A stretch of DNA of 26,531 bases, taken from IMG/VR virus record IMGVR_UViG_3300023223_000374, positions 1 to 26,531 of that record, one strand, 5' to 3'. A program made the position numbers and the translations under genes. Positions 19,870 through 26,531 of this stretch are shown here, piece after piece. This DNA comes from a virus. Under the pieces are notes generated by a model. That model did no database searches and was not told the origin of the DNA. It saw nothing but the letters and a program-made list of their open reading frames with translations. Numbering within the stretch: position 1 is the first letter of the stretch; every line of letters begins with the position of its first letter.

Positions 19870-20267
19870 GCGGTGATAAAACAATTAAGAACACCCATTT
19901 GAAAGCCCCTTGGAAAGAGGGAGAGAGCGGAAACCCTAAGGGAAGACCCAAAGGAGCTAAGTCCAAGTTCTCTGAAAGCTTCTATCAAGACATGCTCTCA
20001 GCTTGGCAAGAGGGTGGTAAAGCAGTAGTAGAGAGTGTAATGAGAGACGATCCAAGCACGTTCCTACGTGTAGCTGCTTCAATACTCCCTAAGGACATAA
20101 ATATTAACAACACACAAGACGTAGCCTTTGACGCATTCATAGAGGGCTTGGAGGGCGAACAATTACATGAACTCGTTGCCGGACTTCAATCACTCGGTCG
20201 CTCTAGAGAGAGCAAAGAAGGAAATACAGAAGCGAGAGTATCAATCGAATCTGATATCGTTCACTAA
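19866..20267 (+). CDS. Putative terminase small subunit (DUF5681-like start)
   Basis: A 133-residue protein. APWKEGESGNPKGRPKGAKSK near the N-terminus is the DUF5681 signature (x-GQSGNPKGRPKG), often encoded next to large terminases. A helical region (FYQDMLSAWQEGGKAVVESVM, then STFLRVAASILPKDI) follows. Small terminase subunits bind the packaging site and load the large subunit. The last 101 bases are also the start of the large terminase gene in another frame, so its tail overlaps an essential gene. Role inferred from position and signature. Confidence 0.65.
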   Translation: MSGDKTIKNTHLKAPWKEGESGNPKGRPKGAKSKFSESFYQDMLSAWQEGGKAVVESVMRDDPSTFLRVAASILPKDININNTQDVAFDAFIEGLEGEQLHELVAGLQSLGRSRESKEGNTEARVSIESDIVH

Positions 20268-21648
20268 GTATTCCTTTGCGTCTAGGGGCGATAAGTTCAT
20301 AGAGAACTGGCACCACGAGGCTATATCTGACGCCCTTGCTAAAGTAAGGTCTGGTGAGATAAAGAACTTATTGATTAACATGCCCCCTCGTTACGGCAAG
20401 ACTGAGATGGCCGTCATTAATTGGGTCGCTCAGTGCATAGCTGACAACCCTAAAAGCAAATTCATACATCTAAGTTACTCTGACGATCTAGCCCTTGAGA
20501 ACAGCTCTAAGGCTAAGGAGCTTATACTTAGTGATGAGTTCCAAGAGTATTGGCCAATCAAGCTTAAGGATGATTCAAAGAGTAAGAAGAAATGGTACAC
20601 AACTGAAGGAGGTGGTCTTTACGCTACCGGCGCAGGGGGAGCTATTACGGGCTTTGGCGCTGGTTCTACTGAGTCCTCTGAGTTTAGCGGTGCTATTATT
20701 ATTGATGACCCGCTTAAGGTGGATGACGCAGAAAGAGACGGAGAGCGGTCAAGGATTAACGACCGCCTCAATGCGACAATCAAGTCCCGTAGGAATAACC
20801 GCAATACGCCAATTATTATAATTATGCAAAGACTGCATGAGGAGGACATGAGCGGATACGTATTAGATGGCGGTATGGGTGAGGACTTCTTTCACCTCAA
20901 ACTGCCTGCTATATGCGATGGGAAAGCTCTGTGGCCGTTTAAACATACATTAGAAGACCTAGAGACAGAGCGCAGAGCTGACCCTCGTACATTTGCAGGC
21001 CAAATGATGCAAGAGCCCTCACCCGAAGATGGTGAGTTCTTTAAGCGCGATTGGTTTGAGAGATTTGAGATAGGTAAAGAGCCAGAGTTATATAAGTACG
21101 GCGCGAGTGATTACGCTGTAACGGAAGGTGGGGGAGACTTTACCGAACATGGTATAGCTGGCTTCGATGAGAAGGAAGACCTTTGGTTTGTTGATTGGTG
21201 GTACGGACAAACGGCTCCAGATACATGGATTGATGAGGAAATAAGGCTCGTACAGGCACATGAACCCTACACATGGGTAGCAGAGGGCGGGCCGATTAGA
21301 AGGTCGATAGAGCCGTTCCTAAAAAGAGAGCAACAAAGACAGAAGTGTTATTTCTCTACCGAGTGGATAACCTCCAATAAGAACAAAGCGGCTAACGCAA
21401 GAGCGTTCCAAGCATTAGCTTCACAGGGCAAGGTACACATACCAAACACACCTTGGGGAGAGAGACTGATAACCCAGCTCCTAAAGTTCCCCACGGGTAA
21501 GTATGATGATGCAGTTGATGTATGTGGGCTATTTGGGAGAATACTCGACCAGACATTCGGGCCAAGGAAGCTAATCCAAGAAGAAACACGGGAGTCCGAT
21601 GCATATGGAAGCTATGAAGATGACGCAGACGACTGGCAAACTGGTTAG
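20167..21648 (+). CDS. Terminase large subunit
   Basis: A 493-residue packaging ATPase and nuclease. The ATPase part has MPPRYGKTE (Walker A, 72-80), AIIIDDP (Walker B, 176-182) and QRLHEEDM (coupling motif, 221-228). The RNase H-like nuclease has D315 in ASDYA, D324, and KYDDAVD at 445-451. It pumps DNA through the portal and cuts it. The length is normal. The start at 20167 lies 101 bases inside the small subunit gene; the conserved region FTKYSF...NWHHEAI just after it makes later starts unlikely. Headful packaging is usual for phages with this terminase and a P22-type portal, but the sequence does not prove it. Confidence 0.95.
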   Translation: MNSLPDFNHSVALERAKKEIQKREYQSNLISFTKYSFASRGDKFIENWHHEAISDALAKVRSGEIKNLLINMPPRYGKTEMAVINWVAQCIADNPKSKFIHLSYSDDLALENSSKAKELILSDEFQEYWPIKLKDDSKSKKKWYTTEGGGLYATGAGGAITGFGAGSTESSEFSGAIIIDDPLKVDDAERDGERSRINDRLNATIKSRRNNRNTPIIIIMQRLHEEDMSGYVLDGGMGEDFFHLKLPAICDGKALWPFKHTLEDLETERRADPRTFAGQMMQEPSPEDGEFFKRDWFERFEIGKEPELYKYGASDYAVTEGGGDFTEHGIAGFDEKEDLWFVDWWYGQTAPDTWIDEEIRLVQAHEPYTWVAEGGPIRRSIEPFLKREQQRQKCYFSTEWITSNKNKAANARAFQALASQGKVHIPNTPWGERLITQLLKFPTGKYDDAVDVCGLFGRILDQTFGPRKLIQEETRESDAYGSYEDDADDWQTG

Positions 21649-21778
21649 CATCACGGATGATGGGAAATTTATAATAGATGCCGGAGGGGAATTAGAGAAG
21701 ATATCTCCATTGGATATGTATTTAAGATTATTAGAATTAAAAACACCAAAAATGAAACCCGCAGAAAACAGCCAATAA
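21599..21778 (+). CDS. Small protein between terminase and coiled-coil gene (59 aa)
   Basis: A 59-residue frame overlapping the end of the terminase gene by 50 bases. GGAG lies near the ATG at 21599; ATG at 21605 or 21614 are alternatives. It reads TGKLVSITDDGKFIIDAGGELEKISPLDMYLRLLEL, a sensible alpha-beta pattern. Family unknown. Confidence 0.55.
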   Translation: MHMEAMKMTQTTGKLVSITDDGKFIIDAGGELEKISPLDMYLRLLELKTPKMKPAENSQ

Positions 21779-21832
21779 ATGCTATAGCGCCACTACTAAA
21801 ACACTTTGATTAACTATGGATTGGAAAATCAC

Positions 21833-22300
21833 ATGAACGACAAGAAACGAAATGAACTTATCGAAGTGCTTAGCACGACTGATGGTAAGAATAAGGCTTT
21901 GCAGGGTCTGAAGGATAAGATTACGGAGCTTGATGATGCCACGGAGACTTACGATAAATCCAAGGCAGCGCATAAGAAGGAGTTTCTGGCGTTGAGTAAA
22001 GAGCGTACGGCGCTTGAGGTTGTTAAGGATGAGATTGCGGCGGGTCAGGAAAAGACCAAGAAGAATCTTTCACTGTCCCTTGATATTGTTAGTGCCAACG
22101 TAGCCGCTAAAGATGCCCTCGCCGAGCGCGAAACAGAACTAGCCTCGCTCGAAAAGAAAACCAAAGCCTCATGCCGCAGGAAAGAAACAGCCGCAGAGAA
22201 AGCTCTGGCGGAAGCTGAGACATTGAAGGCAGAAGCACAAGAGCTTAAGTCTAAATACGAAGCACAGTATAAAAAACTTCAGGACGCAATGAATGGCTGA
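21833..22300 (+). CDS. Coiled-coil protein before the portal
   Basis: A 155-residue protein, almost all helical, rich in Lys, Glu and Ala, with heptad-like stretches (for example LASLEKKTKAS, EKALAEAETLKAEAQELKSKYEAQYKKLQ). I chose the ATG at 21833; the TTG at 21806 is unlikely and the ribosome site is weak. Coiled-coil proteins next to the portal may be scaffolds or ejection/packaging accessories. Scaffolds usually follow the portal, so I leave it as a structural or assembly protein. It overlaps the portal start by eight bases. Confidence 0.7.
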   Translation: MNDKKRNELIEVLSTTDGKNKALQGLKDKITELDDATETYDKSKAAHKKEFLALSKERTALEVVKDEIAAGQEKTKKNLSLSLDIVSANVAAKDALAERETELASLEKKTKASCRRKETAAEKALAEAETLKAEAQELKSKYEAQYKKLQDAMNG

Positions 22301-24164
22301 TATCACGGTTTTACGAGACCAGATTAATAGATACATCACGGATACGGATGAGTCTCGAAGACTATCCGAACGTGATAGAGACTATTATGACCACAAGCAG
22401 TGGACAGATAACCAAGTATCAAAGCTCCGGTCTCGCCAACAAGCCGCTATTGTAGTCAACCGCATCAAGCCAAAGGTTGAGGGTTTGATTGGTCTTTACA
22501 ACATGCGTCAGACCGACCCTAAAGCTTTCCCGCGCACCGAGAAGCATGAAGAGGCAAGCCACGTTATTACGGACGCCCTGAGGTTTGTGGCTGATAACAA
22601 TGAGCTCGATATGACTAAGGCTGACGTTGCTGAGGATTTCTTTATTGAGGGAACCGCTGGGGCGATTACAGACGTAAAGCAAAACGCTTCCGGCGAGATT
22701 GAAATACGCATCACACGCATTCCATGGGATAGAATCTATTTCGATACGCATTCGAGAGAGAAAGACTTCTCGGACGCACGTTACATGGGGCAGATGGTTT
22801 GGCTATCTGAAGACCAAGTTAAAGAATTATTCCCCAAGACAAGCAAGACCGTACTTGAAAACCTCCTCGCAGGCGGACAAGAATTAGAGGGTGACGGTGA
22901 GACATTCGAGGACAGACCCCGCTGGCAAGATAGAGACCGCCGCCGCATTCGTGTAGCGTTTCATTTTTATATCAATAAGGGTAAGTGGTGGTACGCAATC
23001 TTCTCCGGTGATGAGTTCCTTGTTAAACCTAAGGAAAGCCCCTTCCTTGATGACGAGGGTGAGCCGAGTAATATTATAGAGCTGGTCTCTGCAAACGTTG
23101 ACCGCGATAACCGCCGCTATGGCGAGGTGAGAGCCTACATCGACTTACAAGACGAGATTAACCACAGACGCTCTAAATCCCTGCACCTTCTCTCCGTGCG
23201 CCAGACATTCGGGCGTCAGGGTAAGGAAAAAGACATTGACGCTATGAAGCGCGAACTTAACAAGCCCAATGGGCACGTCCAGTTCACAGGTGAGAAGTTT
23301 GGGCAGGACTTCGGTGTTCTTCCTACTGCCGACATGACACAGGGACAATTTGAGTTCTATCAGGATTCCAAGAACGAATTAGACGCCATTAGCTTTAACG
23401 CTCAGTTAGCTGGTGAGAGGGGTTCAGGTGAGCTTTCAGGGCGCGCGATTGATAAGCTACAGCGTGCAGGTACAATAGAGCTAAACAGACAGTTTGCCGT
23501 GCTTAATGCTTGGGAGAAACGCATCTACAAGCAAATATGGGCTCGTATCAAACAGTTCTGGAACGAAGAGAAGTGGATACGGGTAACGGATGACCAAGAC
23601 AATCTACGTTGGGTGGGTTTAAATTCCCAAGTAACAACACAGCAATGGCTTGAGGAGCAGATTAACGATGAGTCCTTGTTGCTAGAAGATAGGCAGAAGT
23701 TTGCCGCTTCGTTCCAATTCTTAATGTCCGCCGCGCAAAACCCCGATACATCTCAGCAAGCAAATGCCAAGCTAAACGAAATCATTGAAGTAAGGAATGA
23801 AACCTCGGGATTAGATATTGATATTATTCTTGACCAATCCTTCGATGTTATTAACGCACAAGAAGAACAGTTCAACGCTATCCTTCAATTTGCGCAGGGC
23901 GGGGATATTGATATTGTTGATTTGATAGCCCTTGCACCTGATGTAAGAAACAAGGATGAGTTGATTGAGAAGATAGAGAAACGCAGAGCAGCGGCAGCGC
24001 AGGCGGCGGGCAACGTGGCACAATTGGAGGCTCAGGATCAACAGGCCAACACAGCTAAGACAATGTCAGAGGTTCAACTCAACACTCAAGACGCGATAAC
24101 CAAGCAAATAGAAAATACTATCCTTGTAAACAACCCTGACCCCACACCGCAGGTGAATACATGA
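22293..24164 (+). CDS. P22-like portal protein
   Basis: A 623-residue portal, the 12-subunit ring at the capsid vertex through which DNA enters and leaves. The N-terminal part matches P22-type portals: RDYYDHKQWTDNQVSKLRSRQQAAIVVNRIKP, then VEGLIGLYNMRQTDPKAFPR and RIPWDRIYFDTHSREKDFSDARYMGQM. The middle has the ELSGRAIDKLQRAGTIELNRQFA stem/crown region. The end (about 560-623) is a glutamine/alanine-rich helix like the P22 barrel, but shorter. Length is within the family range. It follows the coiled-coil gene by overlap and is followed by virion genes through an ATGA. Confidence 0.92.
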   Translation: MADITVLRDQINRYITDTDESRRLSERDRDYYDHKQWTDNQVSKLRSRQQAAIVVNRIKPKVEGLIGLYNMRQTDPKAFPRTEKHEEASHVITDALRFVADNNELDMTKADVAEDFFIEGTAGAITDVKQNASGEIEIRITRIPWDRIYFDTHSREKDFSDARYMGQMVWLSEDQVKELFPKTSKTVLENLLAGGQELEGDGETFEDRPRWQDRDRRRIRVAFHFYINKGKWWYAIFSGDEFLVKPKESPFLDDEGEPSNIIELVSANVDRDNRRYGEVRAYIDLQDEINHRRSKSLHLLSVRQTFGRQGKEKDIDAMKRELNKPNGHVQFTGEKFGQDFGVLPTADMTQGQFEFYQDSKNELDAISFNAQLAGERGSGELSGRAIDKLQRAGTIELNRQFAVLNAWEKRIYKQIWARIKQFWNEEKWIRVTDDQDNLRWVGLNSQVTTQQWLEEQINDESLLLEDRQKFAASFQFLMSAAQNPDTSQQANAKLNEIIEVRNETSGLDIDIILDQSFDVINAQEEQFNAILQFAQGGDIDIVDLIALAPDVRNKDELIEKIEKRRAAAAQAAGNVAQLEAQDQQANTAKTMSEVQLNTQDAITKQIENTILVNNPDPTPQVNT

Positions 24165-24490
24165 GTTCTTTCTCAAAGACCATTACATCAAATGGTTCTT
24201 TGCAATTAATCAGAAAGTACCAAGAGCATAAGCAGCCTATTACGGGATTGATTGAAGCTGGCGGCTCTTTCGGCGGCGGTGTATTGGGTTTCTTTTTGTC
24301 GTTATCTGACGGGGATAATATACTTCCTTGGAATGACCTAACGGGCACCCAGTTTCAGATAAACACTGCCGAAACAAGAGAATTTAATCTGCCTGTGGTA
24401 AGTATGAATAGCGGGCAGATGAGGATTTACTACACGTTGACAGGGGCTACTAATCCAAACATCACCCTGACTATAGGTGATAACACATGA
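24161..24490 (+). CDS. Putative virion protein
   Basis: A 109-residue protein joined to the portal gene by ATGA. A basic helical start (LQLIRKYQEHKQPI) is followed by a glycine-rich segment (IEAGGSFGGGVLGFFLSLSDG) and a beta-rich end (TREFNLPVV, MRIYYTLTGATNPNITLTIG). It fits a small capsid-associated protein. No named family. Confidence 0.55.
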   Translation: MSSFSKTITSNGSLQLIRKYQEHKQPITGLIEAGGSFGGGVLGFFLSLSDGDNILPWNDLTGTQFQINTAETREFNLPVVSMNSGQMRIYYTLTGATNPNITLTIGDNT

Positions 24491-25284
24491 CCATAAAGCA
24501 CCTTAGTTTTCAGGATTTCGGGGCCCAAGTGGCTTTAGGGAACGTAGAGGGCGTAAATTCCTTGCTATTGGTGGGAAGGGTGCCGGTTATCGTCGCTGGG
24601 GACGGCCTTTACACGGTATGGGATGCAGCCTCCACGACGAACAAGCTGTATACATATCTCACAGCGGATACAGGATTGTTTTTATCTAGCTCCAGCGCCG
24701 CCGATACGATGCTTGTATTTATATCCGGCATGGATGACACTTTTTCACCCGTCACCCAGCTTAAAACACTCACAGGGCAAACACCCATAGCGATTGGTAC
24801 TGATTTATTCAGAGTGTTTGAGATAAGAGCCCTTGGAGCGACAGAACCACTAGGTGATATTTACCTAACTAGCACTAGCGACGTTACAGGGGGTGTTCCA
24901 GACAACGAAGATGAAATAAAATCTAAGATTATACAGGGGAGAGGGAAGTCCAATATGGGTCTGGTTACCGTCCCTGCTGGGAAGACTATGACATCCTTGT
25001 TGTTTAGGGTAATTCTCTCTAAAGGGGCTTCTGTAACTATTGAAACAGACATACGACCACAAGGGGGGTTCTTTGCTGTTGAGGGAGAGTTCCCCGGGTA
25101 CCAGAATAATTTAATCACCGATGTGCCCGGTAGATTTGCCATCCCCGAGAAGACTGACATAGAGATTAGAGCATCGGCTGTTGACGTTAATACTTCCGTG
25201 TTCTTTTCTAACGACCTTCATGCCTATGATAACAGCTTAATAGGCGCTACAGCTTCATTCACAAACCAATGGGATAATTTTTAA
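24487..25284 (+). CDS. Putative structural protein (265 aa)
   Basis: A 265-residue protein coupled by ATGA. The C-terminal half (KSNMGLVTVPAGKTMTSLLFRVILSKGASVTIETDIRPQGGFFAVEGEF ... IPEKTDIEIRASA) matches a pattern seen in uncharacterised phage virion proteins: VPAGKT, then RP-x-GG-x-F, then (E/K)TDI-x-(I/V)RA. It is probably a beta-sandwich that decorates the capsid or connector. There is no major capsid protein in the window; it would be expected beyond the right end. Confidence 0.6.
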   Translation: MTIKHLSFQDFGAQVALGNVEGVNSLLLVGRVPVIVAGDGLYTVWDAASTTNKLYTYLTADTGLFLSSSSAADTMLVFISGMDDTFSPVTQLKTLTGQTPIAIGTDLFRVFEIRALGATEPLGDIYLTSTSDVTGGVPDNEDEIKSKIIQGRGKSNMGLVTVPAGKTMTSLLFRVILSKGASVTIETDIRPQGGFFAVEGEFPGYQNNLITDVPGRFAIPEKTDIEIRASAVDVNTSVFFSNDLHAYDNSLIGATASFTNQWDNF

Positions 25285-25592
25285 TGGCTGCAAGGATAGG
25301 AAGAAATAAAAACACAAACAACGAGGCAGACGTTGATTCGGCGGTGGCTCTAAACGCCACAACCTCCACTGCCGTCCTGTCGTCTAATTCAGAAAGAATT
25401 TACATTGCAATAGCGGTTACTGGTGGCGATGCATGGGTAAAGTTACAGCCCGCAGCTATGGATAATGATAAAAAGGGCATACCAATATGCGACGGGCAAA
25501 CATACGAGTTGCCAACGGATAATATGTACACTGGAGAGATATCCGCGATAGCCGTAAGCGGAACGCCTAACGCTTATCCAACGGAGTTTTAA
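25284..25592 (+). CDS. Putative virion protein, related in pattern to the one at 18376
   Basis: A 102-residue beta-rich protein beginning on the last base of the gene before. It contains SERIYIAIAVTGGDAWVKLQPA and KGIPICDGQTYELPTDN, reminiscent of the 18376 protein and of small decoration proteins. The structural role is inferred. The next frame starts directly after its stop. Confidence 0.55.
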   Translation: MAARIGRNKNTNNEADVDSAVALNATTSTAVLSSNSERIYIAIAVTGGDAWVKLQPAAMDNDKKGIPICDGQTYELPTDNMYTGEISAIAVSGTPNAYPTEF

Positions 25593-25951
25593 ATGCCCAT
25601 ATTTGGATGCTGTAAAGACTATAGGAATTATGAGGAAGACAATACGCAGGCAACAACAACCTCCGAAACCCCGCAATTAATATTTACTTCTACATTTACC
25701 CCAGCAAGGTTAGATGAATACATGCTGGGTGCTCTTTACGGCACCTTGACGACGTTGAGATAGACACGTTTACAACCTATCCAGTTGGCGAGGATGACAA
25801 CGCAGACGCGAACGAGCCTATGACATGGGAAAGCAAACACACGCTAACAGCAACCTCCCACACTTTAAAAATGTACCTTAGCTCCGGCGAGTCGGGCAAA
25901 GAGGTCGCGGTTAATGACAAGACATTCACAGTAGAAACGTGGAGTACGTAA
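25593..25951 (+). pseudogene. Frame-broken late gene next to the inverted repeat
   Basis: A frame opens at 25593 (MPIFGCCKDYRNYEED...) and stops at 25763 after 56 residues. A second frame, open from 25718 to TAA at 25951 and lacking any start codon with a ribosome site, encodes a sensible sequence (VEIDTFTTYPVGEDDN, later SSGESGKEVAVNDKTFTVETWST). A one-base change between 25718 and 25760 would join them into one protein of about 119 residues. The perfect inverted repeat ends at 25742, inside that zone. No slippery site for programmed shifting is visible. A sequencing or assembly error, or a real mutation, is likely. Confidence 0.5.
25599..25742 (+). repeat. Left arm of a perfect 144-bp inverted repeat
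   Basis: Every base from 25599 to 25742 is complementary to 26531 back to 26388; I checked the alignment at both ends. The match stops sharply at 25743. The arms flank 645 bases. The arm covers most of the short frame at 25593. Confidence 0.95.
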
Positions 25952-25952
25952 C

Positions 25953-26420
25953 GTGGCAATATATACATATTCAAGTCAGACTATTAGCAATCCATATGTA
26001 CTTAGGGAGGCGCTGATAGCAAAGGGAGAGACTTTGCCCGTTTATACGGTAATTGGTTCTGATATAAGTGTAGAGACAAGTGTATTAACCGAGACGCAAA
26101 CTGATGACGCTGTTTCCGATGCGAATGATAGCACTTTATTTGCCAACAAAGAGGTCAAGAAGCGCCAGATTAGAGATAATACGGATACTTACGTAGATGT
26201 TGGCGTTGAAACATGGAGTACGGGTGTTTACGTTAAGCTGACAGAGAAAGTGGCGAATGGATATTACGAGGATTGGCAGTATTTAACAGCCAATTCATCA
26301 AAGTTATCCGCCGCCCAGCCTTACATTGTTGATACGCTTACGGGCGATGTGGACACAACAACAACAATCGGAGATATATTAACGCTAGCCGTAAAGAGCA
26401 CCCAGCATGTATTCATCTAA
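25953..26420 (+). CDS. Putative late protein, probably false at its end
   Basis: A 155-residue frame starting GTG at 25953, one base after the previous stop. It is mostly beta, acidic and threonine-rich (LTETQTDDAVSDANDSTLFANKEV, then VETWSTGVYVKLTEKVANGYYEDW), as in phage structural or fibre proteins. Residues from about 147 (VKSTQHVFI) are encoded by the inverted-repeat arm, whose other copy lies in a different gene. The true C-terminus is therefore doubtful; the gene may continue with other sequence in the real genome. Confidence 0.5.
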   Translation: MAIYTYSSQTISNPYVLREALIAKGETLPVYTVIGSDISVETSVLTETQTDDAVSDANDSTLFANKEVKKRQIRDNTDTYVDVGVETWSTGVYVKLTEKVANGYYEDWQYLTANSSKLSAAQPYIVDTLTGDVDTTTTIGDILTLAVKSTQHVFI

Positions 26421-26531
26421 CCTTGCTGGGGTAAATGTAGAAGTAAATATTAATTGCGGGGTTTCGGAGGTTGTTGTTGCCTGCGTATTGTCTTCCTCAT
26501 AATTCCTATAGTCTTTACAGCATCCAAATAT
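26388..26531 (-). repeat. Right arm of the 144-bp inverted repeat, running to the window end
   Basis: Exact reverse complement of 25599-25742, reaching the last base given. Because the window ends here, the true length of the repeat is unknown. The last ten codons of the 25953 frame lie in it. The junction shares only GCC with the unrelated flank. Confidence 0.95.

Noticed and set aside
22508-22751. Minus-strand frames within the portal gene, and similar ones within the terminase
   Set aside because: Shadows of strongly coding plus-strand genes without start signals.
25718-25760. Programmed -1 frameshift joining the two late frames
   Set aside because: No X-XXY-YYZ slippery heptamer and no clear downstream stem in the overlap.
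25743-26387. Invertible segment that swaps tail-fibre ends
   Set aside because: Flipping the segment gives immediate stops in the joined frames and makes no longer protein. No invertase gene is in the window.
1-26531. CRISPR array, insertion sequence, integrase or attachment site
   Set aside because: No regular spaced repeats, transposase or integrase motifs were found on either strand by reading.
1-26531. Circular overlap of the two window ends
   Set aside because: The first bases do not recur at the right end, which is occupied by the inverted-repeat arm.

Overview
This window is a piece of a tailed double-stranded DNA bacteriophage genome. It is probably a whole or nearly whole contig, because it opens inside the last codons of one gene and ends inside a repeat. 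The evidence is a large terminase (Walker A, Walker B and nuclease motifs), a P22-type portal just downstream, a NinB/annealase/HNH recombination cassette, three free-standing HNH homing endonucleases, a phage-type cytosine methyltransferase and dozens of tiny genes joined by ATGA or TGATG overlaps. The portal type suggests a podovirus-like virion. Sigma70-like promoters and strong Shine-Dalgarno sites point to a bacterial, probably Gram-negative, host that I cannot name. No integrase, tRNA, DNA polymerase, primase or helicase is recognisable.

Layout. (1) 1-2365, rightward: the end of a late operon, with two membrane proteins (one possibly a holin) and a tail fibre or tailspike carrying a SASA-type carbohydrate acetylesterase. 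(2) 2362-7122, leftward: an early operon of overlapping genes holding a NinB-like protein, a DUF968-like HNH nuclease, a small SSB-like protein with a DEIPF tail, an ERF/Rad52-like annealing protein and many unknowns. (3) 7123-7507: a divergent control region with a good rightward promoter, a weaker leftward one, four ACACTG-core repeats and a leader whose 5' end can pair just before a U-run. (4) 7508-8188: three small genes, the first an HTH protein placed like Cro, ending at a terminator-like hairpin. (5) 8189-9512: 1.3 kb with no credible gene but dense nested complementarity, best read as a large structured non-coding RNA. (6) 9513-17824, rightward: early/middle accessory genes, including HNH endonucleases, a cytosine methyltransferase with a probable second protein in another frame, a VRR-NUC nuclease, an HTH protein, a Lar-like zinc-ribbon protein and many unknowns. 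(7) 17895-18317: a likely late-gene regulator, followed by a strong extended -10 promoter. (8) 18376 to the end: late structural genes (virion proteins, small and large terminase, coiled-coil protein, portal, more virion proteins).

The order resembles a lambdoid map: divergent early operons from one control region, recombination genes to the left, accessory genes to the right, a regulator, then the late operon. On a circular map the late operon would run off the right end and re-enter at the left end. The most striking items are the candidate giant RNA at about 8213-9437, the two-frame reading of the methyltransferase region, and a perfect 144-bp inverted repeat that runs to the last base, next to a reading-frame break. 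The last may be an assembly fold-back.
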